A DNA stretch of 64,000 nt, taken from contig CAMWLC010000007.1 in assembly GCA_947174995.1 (NCBI GenBank), positions 1 to 64,000 on the forward strand, read 5' to 3'. Below are positions 53,494-63,017 of this stretch, in pieces (the stretch's first letter is position 1; the number at the start of each line of letters is the position of its first letter). This DNA comes from an uncultured Porphyromonadaceae bacterium. Lineage in GTDB: Bacteria; Bacteroidota; Bacteroidia; Bacteroidales; Muribaculaceae. Both the position numbers and the translations under genes were made by a program. Below the pieces are notes generated by a model. That model saw only the letters and a list, made by a program, of their open reading frames with translations. It ran no database searches and was not told the DNA's origin.

Positions 53494-53558
53494 CAGTAAA
53501 ACATATCGCCTTAAATATTGGTTCTCTCTGAAATACAAGAAATTTATGTTAAAAAAAT

Positions 53559-53598
53559 AAAAAATCCTCCCCGCCTTGACCGGCGGGGAGGATTTTTT
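53559..53598 (-). terminator. Terminator of the glycogen operon
   Basis: Perfect 17-bp arms (53559-53575 and 53582-53598, core TCCTCCCCGCC) with a 6-nt loop and a T-run on the minus strand, 28 bp after the phosphorylase stop. Confidence 0.85.
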
Positions 53599-53625
53599 GT
53601 CCATTTCTATTTTTTAATGTCACTT

Positions 53626-56187
53626 TCAGAACCAGCGCACGTATGCGAAGTCCTGACGGTGGGGAAGTTCTCCGTTCTTGGGATACATGCGCAGTGCGCT
53701 GCGGAACACACCGGCGTCCTTGACGGTAAACTCGAGCTCGTAGGTGTAGACGTTGCCTTCGCGCTTCACCACCTTGAGCTCCTTGCGACCGTCAAACTCG
53801 CTCTGGCCGTCGTGGTCGTGATAGCTTACGAGCTCCACGCCGATGGCGTCGCCCAGGCCAACGGTGTCGATCTGGCAGGAGATCTTGACAAGCTCTCCGG
53901 TGTGGAGGGAGTTGTTGAGATTCTCCATATTGTTGACTGAAAGGATGCTGATGTCGTTCCACTTGGAAGCTACCTCCTCCTTCCAGGCCACGATTTCTCG
54001 GGCTTTGGCGAAGTCATTGGCTTTCAGCTTGGACGCACGCTTCGCCTCGGGAGTGTAGAAGCGGTCGATGTAGTCGTCAAGCTGACGCTTCATGGTGAAG
54101 TGGGGGGCGATGTGGCCGATGGAGCGCTTGATGTAGCCGATCCATTCGGGGCTGTAGCCGAGATAGTTCTTCTTGAAGTAGAGGGGCACGATCTCGTTCT
54201 CGAGCATTGAATAGATAGTGGCCGCGTCGAGCTTGTCCTGCTGCGCCTGGTCGGTGAATGTGCGCTTTTCGGTCAGTGCCCATCCGGCCTGCGCGTCAAA
54301 CTTGTAGCCCTCATACCACCATCCGTCGAGCACGGAGAAGTTGAGCACGCCGTTCATTTCGGCCTTCTCGCCGGATGTGCCGGAGGCCTCCAGGGGACGC
54401 GTCGGGGTGTTGAGCCAGATGTCCACGCCGGTCACGAGACGCTTGGCCACCGTCATGTTGTAGTCCTCCAGGAAGATGATCTTGCCCAGGAACTGCGGCA
54501 TGCGGCTTATCTCCATGATGCGCTTGATGAGGCCCTGGCCGGCGCCGTCGGCAGGGTGAGCCTTGCCGGAGAAGACGAACTGCACGGGATACTGCTCGTT
54601 GTTGACGATCTTGGCCAGACGGTCGAGGTCGGTGAAGAGCAGGTGAGCTCGCTTGTAAGTGGCGAAGCGGCGTGCGAATCCGATGATAAGGGCATTGGGA
54701 TTGATGCGGTCAAGGATGTTCATCACCTGCGAGGGATCACCCTGATTCTTGAGCCATTTCTCCTTGAAGTCCTTGCGGACGAACTCGATGAATTTGTTCT
54801 TCAGCGTCATGCGCATACGCCAGATCTCATCGTCGGCCACGTCAAAGATGCCTTTCCACACCTCGGGATTGCTCTGATCCTCGAATACTTCCGGACCGAG
54901 CTTCTGGGCATAGAACTCCTTCCATTCGGAGGCGGCCCAGGTGGGCATGTGCACGCCGTTGGTAACATAGCCTACGTGCGACTCCTCGGGGCTGTAACCC
55001 TTCCATACTCCGGCAAACATCTTCTTCGACACCTCGCCGTGGAGCCAGCTCACGCCGTTGGCCTCCTGGCAGGTGTTGAGTGCGAACACGCTCATGGAGA
55101 AGCGCTCGTTGGTGTCGGGATTCTCGCGGCCCATGTTCATCAGGTCGCTCCAGCTGATGCCGAGCTTGGCGGGATATTCGCCGAGATACTTGCCGAAGAG
55201 CGACTCCTCGAAGTAGTCATGACCTGCGGGCACGGGAGTGTGCACGGTGTAGAGGCTGGAGGCACGCACCACCTCGAGAGCCACATTGAAGGGGAGATGG
55301 TCGTTCTGCACGTAATCCACCAGACGCTGGAGATTCAGCAGGGCTGCATGGCCCTCGTTGGCGTGGTAGATGTCGGTGTGGATGCCGAGACGGTTGAGCA
55401 TATAGATACCGCCGATGCCGAGAAGATACTCCTGCTTGATACGGTTCTCCCAGTCGCCGCCATACAGCTGATGGGTGATCTGACGGTCAAACTCGGAGTT
55501 CATGTCGAAGTCGGTGTCAAGCAGATAGAGCTTCATGCGGCCTACGTTCACGCGCCATACGTGGGCGTAGACGTTGCGGCCCGGGAAGGGCACGGCGAGC
55601 ACCATCGGCTGGCCGTCCTCGTCGAGCACGGCCTCGATGGGGAGCTGCTCGAAGTTCTGGGCCTCGTAGTTGGCGATCTGCTGGCCGTCGAGGGAGAGCG
55701 ACTGGGTGAAGTAGCCGTAACGGTAGAGGAAACCTACGGCAGTCATGTTGACACGGCTGTCGCTGGCCTGCTTGATGTAGTCGCCGGCGAGCACACCCAG
55801 ACCGCCGGAATATATCTTGAGACAGCTGCACAGACCATACTCCATCGAGAAGTATGCCACGGAGGGCACCTTGTTGTCCATGGGCTGCTTCATGTAGTGC
55901 TGGAAGGAGGCGTAGACGTCCTTGATGCGGTCCATCATCACCTTGTCTTTCAGGATTTCCTGATAGCGCTCGTAGCTGAGCTGCTGGAGGAGCATCACGG
56001 GGTTCTGGCCCACCTTGCGCCAGAGTTCGCGGTCGAGGTCGTGGAAAAGCTGTTTGCCCTCGCTGTTCCATACCCACCAGAGGTTCTTGCTCAGTTCTGC
56101 AAGGGGCTTGAGTTCTTTGGGCAATTCAGCGCTGACGGTGACGGTGTGCCACTGCGGCTGATTTGCGTTGCTCACTTGTAATTTCAT
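53626..56187 (-). CDS. glgP: Alpha-glucan (glycogen) phosphorylase, GT35
   Basis: An 853-residue enzyme releasing glucose 1-phosphate from glycogen. It is of the DUF3417-containing bacterial type: the N-terminal [20 protein letters not shown], then [30 protein letters not shown]. The PLP-lysine region is [20 protein letters not shown] followed by LDGWWYEGY. The C-terminal 100 residues form an extra domain. The glycogen synthase gene lies 24 bp upstream on the same strand, so synthesis and breakdown share a transcript. Confidence 0.92.
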   Translation of the reverse strand: MKLQVSNANQPQWHTVTVSAELPKELKPLAELSKNLWWVWNSEGKQLFHDLDRELWRKVGQNPVMLLQQLSYERYQEILKDKVMMDRIKDVYASFQHYMKQPMDNKVPSVAYFSMEYGLCSCLKIYSGGLGVLAGDYIKQASDSRVNMTAVGFLYRYGYFTQSLSLDGQQIANYEAQNFEQLPIEAVLDEDGQPMVLAVPFPGRNVYAHVWRVNVGRMKLYLLDTDFDMNSEFDRQITHQLYGGDWENRIKQEYLLGIGGIYMLNRLGIHTDIYHANEGHAALLNLQRLVDYVQNDHLPFNVALEVVRASSLYTVHTPVPAGHDYFEESLFGKYLGEYPAKLGISWSDLMNMGRENPDTNERFSMSVFALNTCQEANGVSWLHGEVSKKMFAGVWKGYSPEESHVGYVTNGVHMPTWAASEWKEFYAQKLGPEVFEDQSNPEVWKGIFDVADDEIWRMRMTLKNKFIEFVRKDFKEKWLKNQGDPSQVMNILDRINPNALIIGFARRFATYKRAHLLFTDLDRLAKIVNNEQYPVQFVFSGKAHPADGAGQGLIKRIMEISRMPQFLGKIIFLEDYNMTVAKRLVTGVDIWLNTPTRPLEASGTSGEKAEMNGVLNFSVLDGWWYEGYKFDAQAGWALTEKRTFTDQAQQDKLDAATIYSMLENEIVPLYFKKNYLGYSPEWIGYIKRSIGHIAPHFTMKRQLDDYIDRFYTPEAKRASKLKANDFAKAREIVAWKEEVASKWNDISILSVNNMENLNNSLHTGELVKISCQIDTVGLGDAIGVELVSYHDHDGQSEFDGRKELKVVKREGNVYTYELEFTVKDAGVFRSALRMYPKNGELPHRQDFAYVRWF

Positions 56188-56211
56188 CTTTATTTACTGA
56201 TTACTGTGGTT

Positions 56212-57870
56212 TTATTTTTTCTTATATCTTTTGTCGCGCCTCGTCTGAGCCACTTCAAAGGCCCTGTCATAATGGGCCACGAAATATTTCCAGTCGGCCT
56301 TCTCAGCCGTGGCGGCCGCTCCCTTACGGGCTGCACGCACCTCGGCTGCCGAGGCGTTGCGATACGCGCTGAGTATCGAGGCGATGTTGCTGACGGTGCG
56401 GTCGTAGCTGTCATCGTTGCGCTCCACCACCTCCACGCCGGAGGTCGCGAGTCCCGGCGTCAGGCCGCTGAGCACCCACTGTCCGAAGCCCGATTTGTCG
56501 GTCGTCACTGTGGGTACGCTGAAGGCCACGCTCTCGAGCGGGGTGTAGCCCCAAGGTTCGTAATATGACGCGAATACAGTCATGTCCAGACCCGGGAGCA
56601 GGTCGTAATAGCTGATGTTGACTATGCCGTCGCCCCCGTCAAGATAGCAGGGGATGTAGATTACATCCATATTTTTCTCGAATTTTCCCTCGGCATAAAG
56701 CGAACGCAGTCTCACCGCCACGGAGTCGGAGTCCTCGTTGTTGAGGCGGTGGGTAAGGAAGCGGGGATTCACGGGCAGAGTGCCGCCGTCCTGAAGATCG
56801 ATCAGCAGCTCTCCGGAAGGCTCCTTGACCCATGCGGGCACGAGCACCAGGGCCAGCGTGTCGCGTGCCGAGTCCTCGGCGGAAAGCGCGGCCATGGAGT
56901 CGAGATAGATGTCAAGACCTTTGTTGCGGTATTCGTTGCGCCCGGAGGTCGCCACGATGAAAGTGTCGTCGGAATACTTCTTTCCGCTCATCGCCGATGC
57001 TATTTCCAGCAGACTGGAGCGGCTCTCCCGTCGCAGACGGGCATATTTCGATCCGCCGCACACGAAGCCCGGTTCGAAACCGTTAGGCGTCACCACCTGC
57101 GGGCGTATGTCGAGCAGCTGCTCGCACTCTCGCGCCGTGATCTCGCTGACAGCGGTGAAGCAGTCGGCCTGGTGCGCCGCTGCCTTCTCAAGCGAGTGTT
57201 TCGACTCCATATTAAGCTCCCGGGCCATCTGATCGCCGTTGTAGCCCTTGAAATAAGCATACAGATTCTTACCGTTGCCGCAGATGCTGCGCCCGATGCT
57301 CGTGGCATGGGTGGTGAAGAGCGTGGCGGCTCCGGGAAAATGGAGCTTGAGCCAGAGCAGCCCCATGCCGGTGGTCCACTCGTTGAAGTGGGCCACGACC
57401 CGGGTCGAGGGCACTTTCAGGTGCTCCGCTAAGGCCTTCATCACCATCGCCGAAGCGACTGCGAAGGCACACCCCTCGGCATAATCGCCATAGGAATGAA
57501 GGGAGTCCACCTTGTAATGCTCCCACATCTCGCCGAAGATACCGTCGAGACCGGGATACACGCCGTCAAACTTCACGAGCACGACGAGCGGCGACCCCGG
57601 CACATCCCATCGGCCAACCCTTATCGAAAGGCCCTCGGGAAGTTTCAGTTTCGTCGCAGCACTCTTGAGAAGCGTCTTTTTCTCTACGAAATAGGGGGAA
57701 GGATTGTCGGATGTCCATACATCCGGCCCTATGAAGACAAGATTGTCACCAAACTGGTCTTTCAGAACCTTTGCCTTGGTGGAGAGCACGGTGTATATAC
57801 CACCTATCTTATTGCATACCTCCCAGCTTGTCTCGAATAGCAATCCTATATTACCAAGCGTTTTACGCAT
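56212..57870 (-). CDS. Glycogen synthase, GT3-like
   Basis: A 552-residue glycosyltransferase. The N-terminus LLFETSWEVCNKIGGIYTVL is that of eukaryote-like GT3 glycogen synthases, which many Bacteroidales use instead of bacterial GlgA. Further marks are FNEWTTGMGLLWLK, ATLFTTHATSIGRSICGNGK and, near the C-terminus, YYEPWGYTPLESVAFSVPTV, which holds the catalytic Glu pair. The donor is likely UDP-glucose by analogy with GT3. It is first in the operon, with a leader of about 175 nt. Confidence 0.88.
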   Translation of the reverse strand: MRKTLGNIGLLFETSWEVCNKIGGIYTVLSTKAKVLKDQFGDNLVFIGPDVWTSDNPSPYFVEKKTLLKSAATKLKLPEGLSIRVGRWDVPGSPLVVLVKFDGVYPGLDGIFGEMWEHYKVDSLHSYGDYAEGCAFAVASAMVMKALAEHLKVPSTRVVAHFNEWTTGMGLLWLKLHFPGAATLFTTHATSIGRSICGNGKNLYAYFKGYNGDQMARELNMESKHSLEKAAAHQADCFTAVSEITARECEQLLDIRPQVVTPNGFEPGFVCGGSKYARLRRESRSSLLEIASAMSGKKYSDDTFIVATSGRNEYRNKGLDIYLDSMAALSAEDSARDTLALVLVPAWVKEPSGELLIDLQDGGTLPVNPRFLTHRLNNEDSDSVAVRLRSLYAEGKFEKNMDVIYIPCYLDGGDGIVNISYYDLLPGLDMTVFASYYEPWGYTPLESVAFSVPTVTTDKSGFGQWVLSGLTPGLATSGVEVVERNDDSYDRTVSNIASILSAYRNASAAEVRAARKGAAATAEKADWKYFVAHYDRAFEVAQTRRDKRYKKK

Positions 57871-58214
57871 ATCAGATAATTTACCTTAAAATTAAAATAT
57901 GGCACCTACCCGCTGTCTTAGATTTCCTCATTACAAAATTGCTGTTTCTATCCTGTAATTACGCATCTTGTCTTTGAAAATCAGCGAGTTGCACCACCGC
58001 ACCCTAAAAGGACCGGACTCCCTCGGGAGGCCGGGGGTGACTTTTTACCGTGCAAAGTTACAAAATAATTCCCTATTTACCTAATTTTTAGATATTATTC
58101 ACATTACACGCCCCGGCACGCGTCCCCGTTAACAGACCGCACGGACCCCCGGGTCTGAGCCGGAAGTCCGTGCGTTTTATGACGGATAAGTGCTCCCCCT
58201 GCGGCGTGTCGCCG
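57871..58214. other. Intergenic region, glycogen operon leader and DUF3127 terminator region
   Basis: No gene is seen in these 344 bp. A minus-strand -7 box TAACTTTG (58060-58053) would give the glycogen operon a leader of about 175 nt. The leader contains a GC-rich imperfect hairpin (58013-58034). A 9-bp inverted repeat, CGCACGGAC (58138-58146) with its complement at 58166-58174, is a possible terminator for the DUF3127 gene. Confidence 0.5.
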
Positions 58215-58691
58215 TCAGAAGGGAAGATCGTCGGAGTCGCTCGCCGAGCCGAAGTCAGGGGCAGCCGGAGCGGCGGGAGCGGCACCGAAAGGTGCTCCGG
58301 GAGCCGCGGGAGCAGCGCCGAAGGGAGCGGCCTGGGGCGCGCCGTAAGGAGCGGCGGCGGGGGCTGCACCGTAGGGAGCGGCGGCGGGGGCTGCACTGTA
58401 GGGAGCGGCGCCCATGCCGGGTCCGGCTATCTCACGCGCGGCGTAGGCATTGACGTCGGTGTACCAGCGACCGTTGAACTCGCGGCTCTCGAGATCCACC
58501 GACACGGCGTAGCTCTTTCCGAGCTCCACACGCACATTGTCCGCTTTGTCGCCGAAAAGCGAGAACTTCACTTTGCGCGGATATTGCCCGAATGTCTCAA
58601 GCACCCACTCTTTTTTCTTCCAGGGATTGCCCGCTTTCGACACTCCGTCGATAAGGGGAAGGTCAAGTATTATTCTTCCTTCGATTTCCAT
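58215..58691 (-). CDS. DUF3127 protein with Ala/Pro-rich linker and SSB-like acidic tip
   Basis: A 158-residue protein. Residues 1-90 are the DUF3127 domain (MEIEGRIILDLPLIDGVSKA, WKKKEWVLETFG), an OB-fold-like module of Bacteroidota. Residues 95-148 are a low-complexity linker of APYGAAPAA-type repeats, encoded by two 27-bp tandem repeats and a partial third. The chain ends SDSDDLPF, closely matching the DDDIPF tip by which SSB recruits repair and replication proteins. This points to a single-strand DNA-binding role. That is inference, as the family is uncharacterised. Confidence 0.75.
   Translation of the reverse strand: MEIEGRIILDLPLIDGVSKAGNPWKKKEWVLETFGQYPRKVKFSLFGDKADNVRVELGKSYAVSVDLESREFNGRWYTDVNAYAAREIAGPGMGAAPYSAAPAAAPYGAAPAAAPYGAPQAAPFGAAPAAPGAPFGAAPAAPAAPDFGSASDSDDLPF
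58344..58410 (-). repeat. 27-bp tandem repeats in the DUF3127 linker
   Basis: Units at 58344-58370 and 58371-58397 differ at two positions; a partial third unit runs to 58410. They encode the Ala/Pro linker, nine residues per unit, so unit-number variation would stay in frame. Confidence 0.7.
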
Positions 58692-58773
58692 TTTGTCTTA
58701 ATCTTATTTGAGAGTGCGAAGATACTGATTTTTTTTTGAACTCACAATTATTACCCGCAATTTCTCCCCTCCT

Positions 58774-59421
58774 TCACCTCAGGAAGGGATTCATGAGTTT
58801 CTCCTCCCCTATCGTCGTGGCGGGGCCATGTCCGGGATACACCACGGTCTGCGGAGGAAGGCCGAGCAGCTTACCCTTTATCCCGCTGATGAGCGTCCCC
58901 ATGTCGCCGCCGGGGAGATCGGCGCGGCCCACGCTGCCGCGAAACAGCACGTCGCCGGCTATCAGGAAGTCGTCCTTCGCGTCATACAGCACCACGCTTC
59001 CGGGACTGTGTCCCGGCACATGAAGCACTTTCAGTTCACCCTCCCCGATGTGAATGACGTCACCCTCTTCAAGCCTGTGGCCCACTTTCACGTCAGAGAC
59101 CCTCTCGGCGATTCCGAACATGGCGGCCTGCTGCGCCAGGTTCGCGCCGAGCACAGCGTCCGCTTCGTGCGCTTCCACGGGCACGTCGAAGGTTTCGGTG
59201 ACAAAACGGTTGCCCACGGCGTGGTCCACGTGAAGATGTGTGTTGATGAGATGAGTGACGGTCAGTTTCTCCCGGGCTATAAAATCCGCGAGAGCCTTCT
59301 CCTCCACGGCGTTGATCATTCCGGGGTCCACCACCGCGCACTCGCGCGTGGCCGGATCCCACACCACGTATGTATTGATTCCGAAAAGGGAAAATTCAAA
59401 TCTTGCGATCTTCATATTCAA
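58774..59421 (-). CDS. MBL-fold metallo-hydrolase (glyoxalase II-like)
   Basis: A 215-residue metallo-beta-lactamase-fold protein. The metal motif is INTHLHVDHAVGNRF (H-x-H-x-D-H). The later His is in VLHVPGHSPGSVVLYD, the bridging Asp in LIAGDVLFRGSVGR, and the last His in VVYPGHGPATTIG. This set is typical of hydroxyacylglutathione-hydrolase-like enzymes acting on thioesters. The exact substrate is unknown. An alternative start lies 6 bp in. rsmG lies 51 bp upstream. Confidence 0.85.
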   Translation of the reverse strand: MNMKIARFEFSLFGINTYVVWDPATRECAVVDPGMINAVEEKALADFIAREKLTVTHLINTHLHVDHAVGNRFVTETFDVPVEAHEADAVLGANLAQQAAMFGIAERVSDVKVGHRLEEGDVIHIGEGELKVLHVPGHSPGSVVLYDAKDDFLIAGDVLFRGSVGRADLPGGDMGTLISGIKGKLLGLPPQTVVYPGHGPATTIGEEKLMNPFLR

Positions 59422-59472
59422 ATCGAATTAAGTATACCTCACTTCCAACCCTTCAAAATGCGGAATGTTCGC

Positions 59473-60096
59473 TCACGCCGGAGTATACACCAGTTTCTTG
59501 CTCTCGAAAAACTCCATGGGGAAATATTGATGCAACCCCAAGGTCTCGCTGGCTCTGCCGGTTTGCCGCAGTTCGGCGCCGAGATCACCACCCTTCAGGG
59601 TGATTAATCCGTTGGGAACGGCGTTGCGCCCCTGTGCCGATATGTTCTTGCGGGCAAGCCGCAGCAAGTCCGCCTGAGGCATGACGGCCCGGCTCACTAC
59701 AAAATCGAATTTCTCACGACACTCCCCTATGTCGCCGTGCTGAAACGTGACGTTCTTCAGTCCGGCAGCCTCGGCCACGGCCTGCGCCACACGGATTTTC
59801 TTCCCTATCCTGTCTATGAGATGGAAATGCACATCCGGAAACATCACGGCCAGCGGCAAACCGGGCAGACCGCCCCCCGTGCCGAAGTCAAGCACTCGTG
59901 TCCCGGGAGTGAAATTGATAAACTTCGCTATGCCGAGAGAATGAAGCAGATGATTCACCTCAAGATTGTCAATATCCTTTCGTGAAATCACATTGATCTT
60001 CTCATTCCACTCCGGATATTCCCTGAGCATTATGTCAAACTGCTCCTTCTGCCGGGGAGTCAGACCGGGAAAATATTTCTCAATAATCTCTGCCAT
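59473..60096 (-). CDS. rsmG: 16S rRNA (guanine-527-N7)-methyltransferase RsmG
   Basis: A 207-residue SAM enzyme methylating G527 in 16S rRNA. N-terminal helices include EWNEKINVISRKDIDNLEVN. The SAM motif is RVLDFGTGGGLPGLPLAVMF, followed by HLIDRIGKKIRVAQAVA and FDFVVSRAVMPQADL. Length is standard. It lies upstream of the MBL gene on the same strand. Confidence 0.95.
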   Translation of the reverse strand: MAEIIEKYFPGLTPRQKEQFDIMLREYPEWNEKINVISRKDIDNLEVNHLLHSLGIAKFINFTPGTRVLDFGTGGGLPGLPLAVMFPDVHFHLIDRIGKKIRVAQAVAEAAGLKNVTFQHGDIGECREKFDFVVSRAVMPQADLLRLARKNISAQGRNAVPNGLITLKGGDLGAELRQTGRASETLGLHQYFPMEFFESKKLVYTPA

Positions 60097-60137
60097 TCTG
60101 TCTTTATATTAATTTAGACATCATCCCCCATATTTAC

Positions 60138-60174
60138 ACTCTGCGGCCCCGGCCATGCTGTCCGGAGCCGCAGA
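60138..60174 (-). terminator. Terminator of the glycine-cleavage/lpdA operon
   Basis: CTCTGCGGC (60138-60146) pairs with GCCGCAGAG (60166-60174), with an inner CCGG pairing, about 30 bp after the lpdA stop on the minus strand. Confidence 0.55.
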
Positions 60175-60200
60175 GGTTATGATTCAGCTTTATCAACGAT

Positions 60201-61556
60201 TCATTTCACGGCGTGACAAGCGGTGAGAATCACCTCGCTCACCGTGGGATGTCCGAAGATGACGTCCTCGATGTCGTGGAGCGTCATGTTGCGGTTCATC
60301 ATGTCGGCACACTGCTGCGCGAGGTCGGCCGCCTCCACGCCCATGATGTGGGCGCCTACGAGCACGTCGTCATCCTTGCGGAAAAGGAGCTTCACCAGTC
60401 CGTCAGGCTCGCCCAGGGCGAGGCTCTTGCCGTTGGCGCGGAAGAAGCTCTGCCCCTTGCGCACAGCGATACCCTGCGCCTTGCATTGCTCCTCGGTAAG
60501 GCCCACCATGCCGCACTCGGGCACCGTGAACACCGCCGAAGGCACGATGTCGAAGCGGATGTTGTCCTCCTTGCCTTCGATTACGTTCATGGCACGCACA
60601 CCCTGATAGCTCGCCACGTGGGCCAGCATCATGCGGGCGTTGACGTCTCCGATGGCGTAGATATGAGGCACGTTGGTACGCATCATGTCGTCCACGGGGA
60701 TACCCTTGGGGGAATATTCCACTCCGGCGGCCTCGAGATTGAGACCGGCCACGCGCGGAGCGCGTCCCACGGCCATCAGCAGGTCGGTGGAAACCACCCT
60801 CTCCTCCTTGCCCTTGCACTCGTATGTCACGGCTACCGTGCCATCCTCCAGCTTCTCTATCTTCTTGGCAGCGGCAGACGTGATGATGTCGATGCCACGC
60901 TTGCCGAGAGCCTGCTTGAGACGCTTGGAGATGTCGGAGTCAAACGGCGGAAGAATCTGCTTCATGAACTCTATCACGGTGACTTTCGAGCCGAAAGAGG
61001 CGAACACAGAGGCGAATTCCATGCCGATGACGCCGCCGCCGATGATGGTCAGCGACTCGGGGATATAGTCGATGGCGAGCATGGCGGTGGAATCCTTCAC
61101 GCAGTCGAGATCATGCCCCTCGATGGGGAGGCTGCGGCTGTCGGAGCCGGTGGCAATAATGATGTCGTCGGCCGTGTACTCCTCGCCGCCGGCCACTACC
61201 GTCGCGGCATCCTTGAAGGAGGCCATGGCGTTGACCACATTCACCTTGGCGCTCTTCAGCATCGAGTCTATCCCCTCGCGCAGAGTGGACACCACTTCAT
61301 CCTTGCGCTCCACCACCTTGTGGTAGTCAAGCACGAAGGTGAAGTCGTCCATGCCGAATCTGTCGGCCTCGCGCATGGTGGACACCACCTCTGCGTTGCG
61401 GCAGAGACACTTGGTGGGTATGCATCCCTCGTTGAGACAGGTGCCTCCGAGGCGGTCGCCGTTGAAGAGCGTGACGCTCTTGCCGCGCTTGGCGGCGGCC
61501 AGGGCGGTCTCATAACCGCCCGGGCCGGCACCGATGATTATTATGTCACTGTGCAT
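60201..61556 (-). CDS. lpdA: Dihydrolipoyl dehydrogenase
   Basis: A 451-residue flavoprotein that reoxidises the lipoyl arm. FAD binding: [16 protein letters not shown]. The redox disulfide is in [19 protein letters not shown] binding is [17 protein letters not shown], and the C-terminal catalytic His-Glu is in [11 protein letters not shown]. Its start overlaps gcvPB by 11 bp, so it serves the glycine cleavage system as L-protein. Confidence 0.95.
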   Translation of the reverse strand: MHSDIIIIGAGPGGYETALAAAKRGKSVTLFNGDRLGGTCLNEGCIPTKCLCRNAEVVSTMREADRFGMDDFTFVLDYHKVVERKDEVVSTLREGIDSMLKSAKVNVVNAMASFKDAATVVAGGEEYTADDIIIATGSDSRSLPIEGHDLDCVKDSTAMLAIDYIPESLTIIGGGVIGMEFASVFASFGSKVTVIEFMKQILPPFDSDISKRLKQALGKRGIDIITSAAAKKIEKLEDGTVAVTYECKGKEERVVSTDLLMAVGRAPRVAGLNLEAAGVEYSPKGIPVDDMMRTNVPHIYAIGDVNARMMLAHVASYQGVRAMNVIEGKEDNIRFDIVPSAVFTVPECGMVGLTEEQCKAQGIAVRKGQSFFRANGKSLALGEPDGLVKLLFRKDDDVLVGAHIMGVEAADLAQQCADMMNRNMTLHDIEDVIFGHPTVSEVILTACHAVK

Positions 61557-63015
61557 TTTTCTTCAGGGCCTTATAGGTGAGCACGGGATTCTTGGCGGCT
61601 CCGGTCTCGTCGAGCTTGCGCACGAGGGTAGTGAGCGGGGCGTTCTTCACCTCGTCGGGGGTTTCGCGGGCCTCGCGTGCCACGGTGTGCATCACGTCGA
61701 TAAACTCGTCGAGCGTCTCCTTGCTCTCCGTCTCCGTAGGCTCGATCATCATCGATTCATGGAAGAGCAGGGGGAAGTAGATCGTCGGAGCGTGGAATCC
61801 GTAGTCGAGCAGACGCTTGGCCACGTTCAGAGTCGTCACGCCCGTCGACTTGTCCTTCAGGCCGTCAAACACGAACTCGTGCTTACACACGCCGTCAATC
61901 GGGAGCAGATAGTCGTCCTTGAGGCTCTCCTTGATATAGTTGGCGTTGAGCGTGGCCAGGGGACCTACCTGACGGATGCCCTCCTTGCCGAGAGTGAGGA
62001 TATATGCGTATGCACGCATCATCACGCCGAAGTTGCCGAAGAAGGTGCTGATGGTGCCGAGGGCGCGGTCGTCGGTGTCGACGAAGAACTTGCCGTCCTC
62101 ACCCTTGCGCACACGCGGGTTGGGGAGGAACTGCACCAGGTGCTTGCCCACACCCACGGGACCCGAGCCGGGACCTCCGCCGCCGTGAGGCGTGGAGAAG
62201 GTCTTGTGCAGGTTGATGTGCATGATGTCGAAGCCCATGTCGCCGGGACGCACCTTGCCGAGAAGGGGGTTGAAGTTCGCACCGTCATAGTAGAGCAGAC
62301 CTCCGGCCTCGTGCACGAGTTTGGCGATCTCCATGATTTCGGTCTCGAACATTCCGAGCGTGTTGGGATTGGTCATCATGATGCCGGCCACGGTGTCATC
62401 GAGAAGAGGCTTGAGGTCCTCTACGTCAACACTGCCGTTGGGACGGGACTTCACTGTCACGACCTCGAGTCCGGCCACCATTGCGGAGGCAGGGTTAGTG
62501 CCGTGGGCCGAGTCGGGCACGATGACCTTCGTGCGCTTGTGGTCGCCGCGGCTCTCGTGGTAGGAGCGCATCACCATCAGGCCGGTCAGCTCACCGTGGG
62601 CTCCGGCGAAAGGATTGAGCGTGAACTCCTCGAGGCCCGCCAGGCTCGAAAGGGCATGCTGGAGATTGTAGTAAAGCTCCAGGGCACCCTGCGCGGTCTC
62701 GGCCGGCTGCAGGGGGTGCACGCCTGCGAACTCAGGCATTGCGGAGAGCTCCTCGTTGATTTTCGGATTATACTTCATGGTGCAGCTGCCCAAAGGATAG
62801 AATCCGGTATCGACGCCGAAGTTCTTGTTGGAGAGATTCGTATAGTGGCGCACCACGTCAAGCTCGCTCACCTCCGGGAGGTCGAGGGGCTCGGTGCGTT
62901 TCAAATCAGCAGGGATTTCAGCCGCGCCGTCGGTGCCGAAGGCATTGGCAGGGAGCTCATAACCCTTGCGGCCGGGGCGGGAAAGTTCGAATATCAGTTT
63001 ATCGTAATATTTCAT
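61546..63015 (-). CDS. gcvPB: Glycine dehydrogenase (decarboxylating) subunit 2
   Basis: A 489-residue PLP subunit of the split P-protein. The PLP-lysine motif is [20 protein letters not shown]. Other marks are [20 protein letters not shown] and [13 protein letters not shown]. With GcvPA it decarboxylates glycine and transfers the aminomethyl group to GcvH. It starts 2 bp after gcvPA and overlaps lpdA. Confidence 0.95.
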   Translation of the reverse strand: MKYYDKLIFELSRPGRKGYELPANAFGTDGAAEIPADLKRTEPLDLPEVSELDVVRHYTNLSNKNFGVDTGFYPLGSCTMKYNPKINEELSAMPEFAGVHPLQPAETAQGALELYYNLQHALSSLAGLEEFTLNPFAGAHGELTGLMVMRSYHESRGDHKRTKVIVPDSAHGTNPASAMVAGLEVVTVKSRPNGSVDVEDLKPLLDDTVAGIMMTNPNTLGMFETEIMEIAKLVHEAGGLLYYDGANFNPLLGKVRPGDMGFDIMHINLHKTFSTPHGGGGPGSGPVGVGKHLVQFLPNPRVRKGEDGKFFVDTDDRALGTISTFFGNFGVMMRAYAYILTLGKEGIRQVGPLATLNANYIKESLKDDYLLPIDGVCKHEFVFDGLKDKSTGVTTLNVAKRLLDYGFHAPTIYFPLLFHESMMIEPTETESKETLDEFIDVMHTVAREARETPDEVKNAPLTTLVRKLDETGAAKNPVLTYKALKKNAQ

Positions 63016-63017
63016 GG

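Noticed and set aside
54556..56181. 541-codon plus-strand frame opposite glycogen phosphorylase
   Set aside because: Antisense shadow of glgP with biased composition and no recognisable motif.
58344..58410. Possible CRISPR or minisatellite array
   Set aside because: The repeats are contiguous and in frame within the DUF3127 linker, with no spacers.
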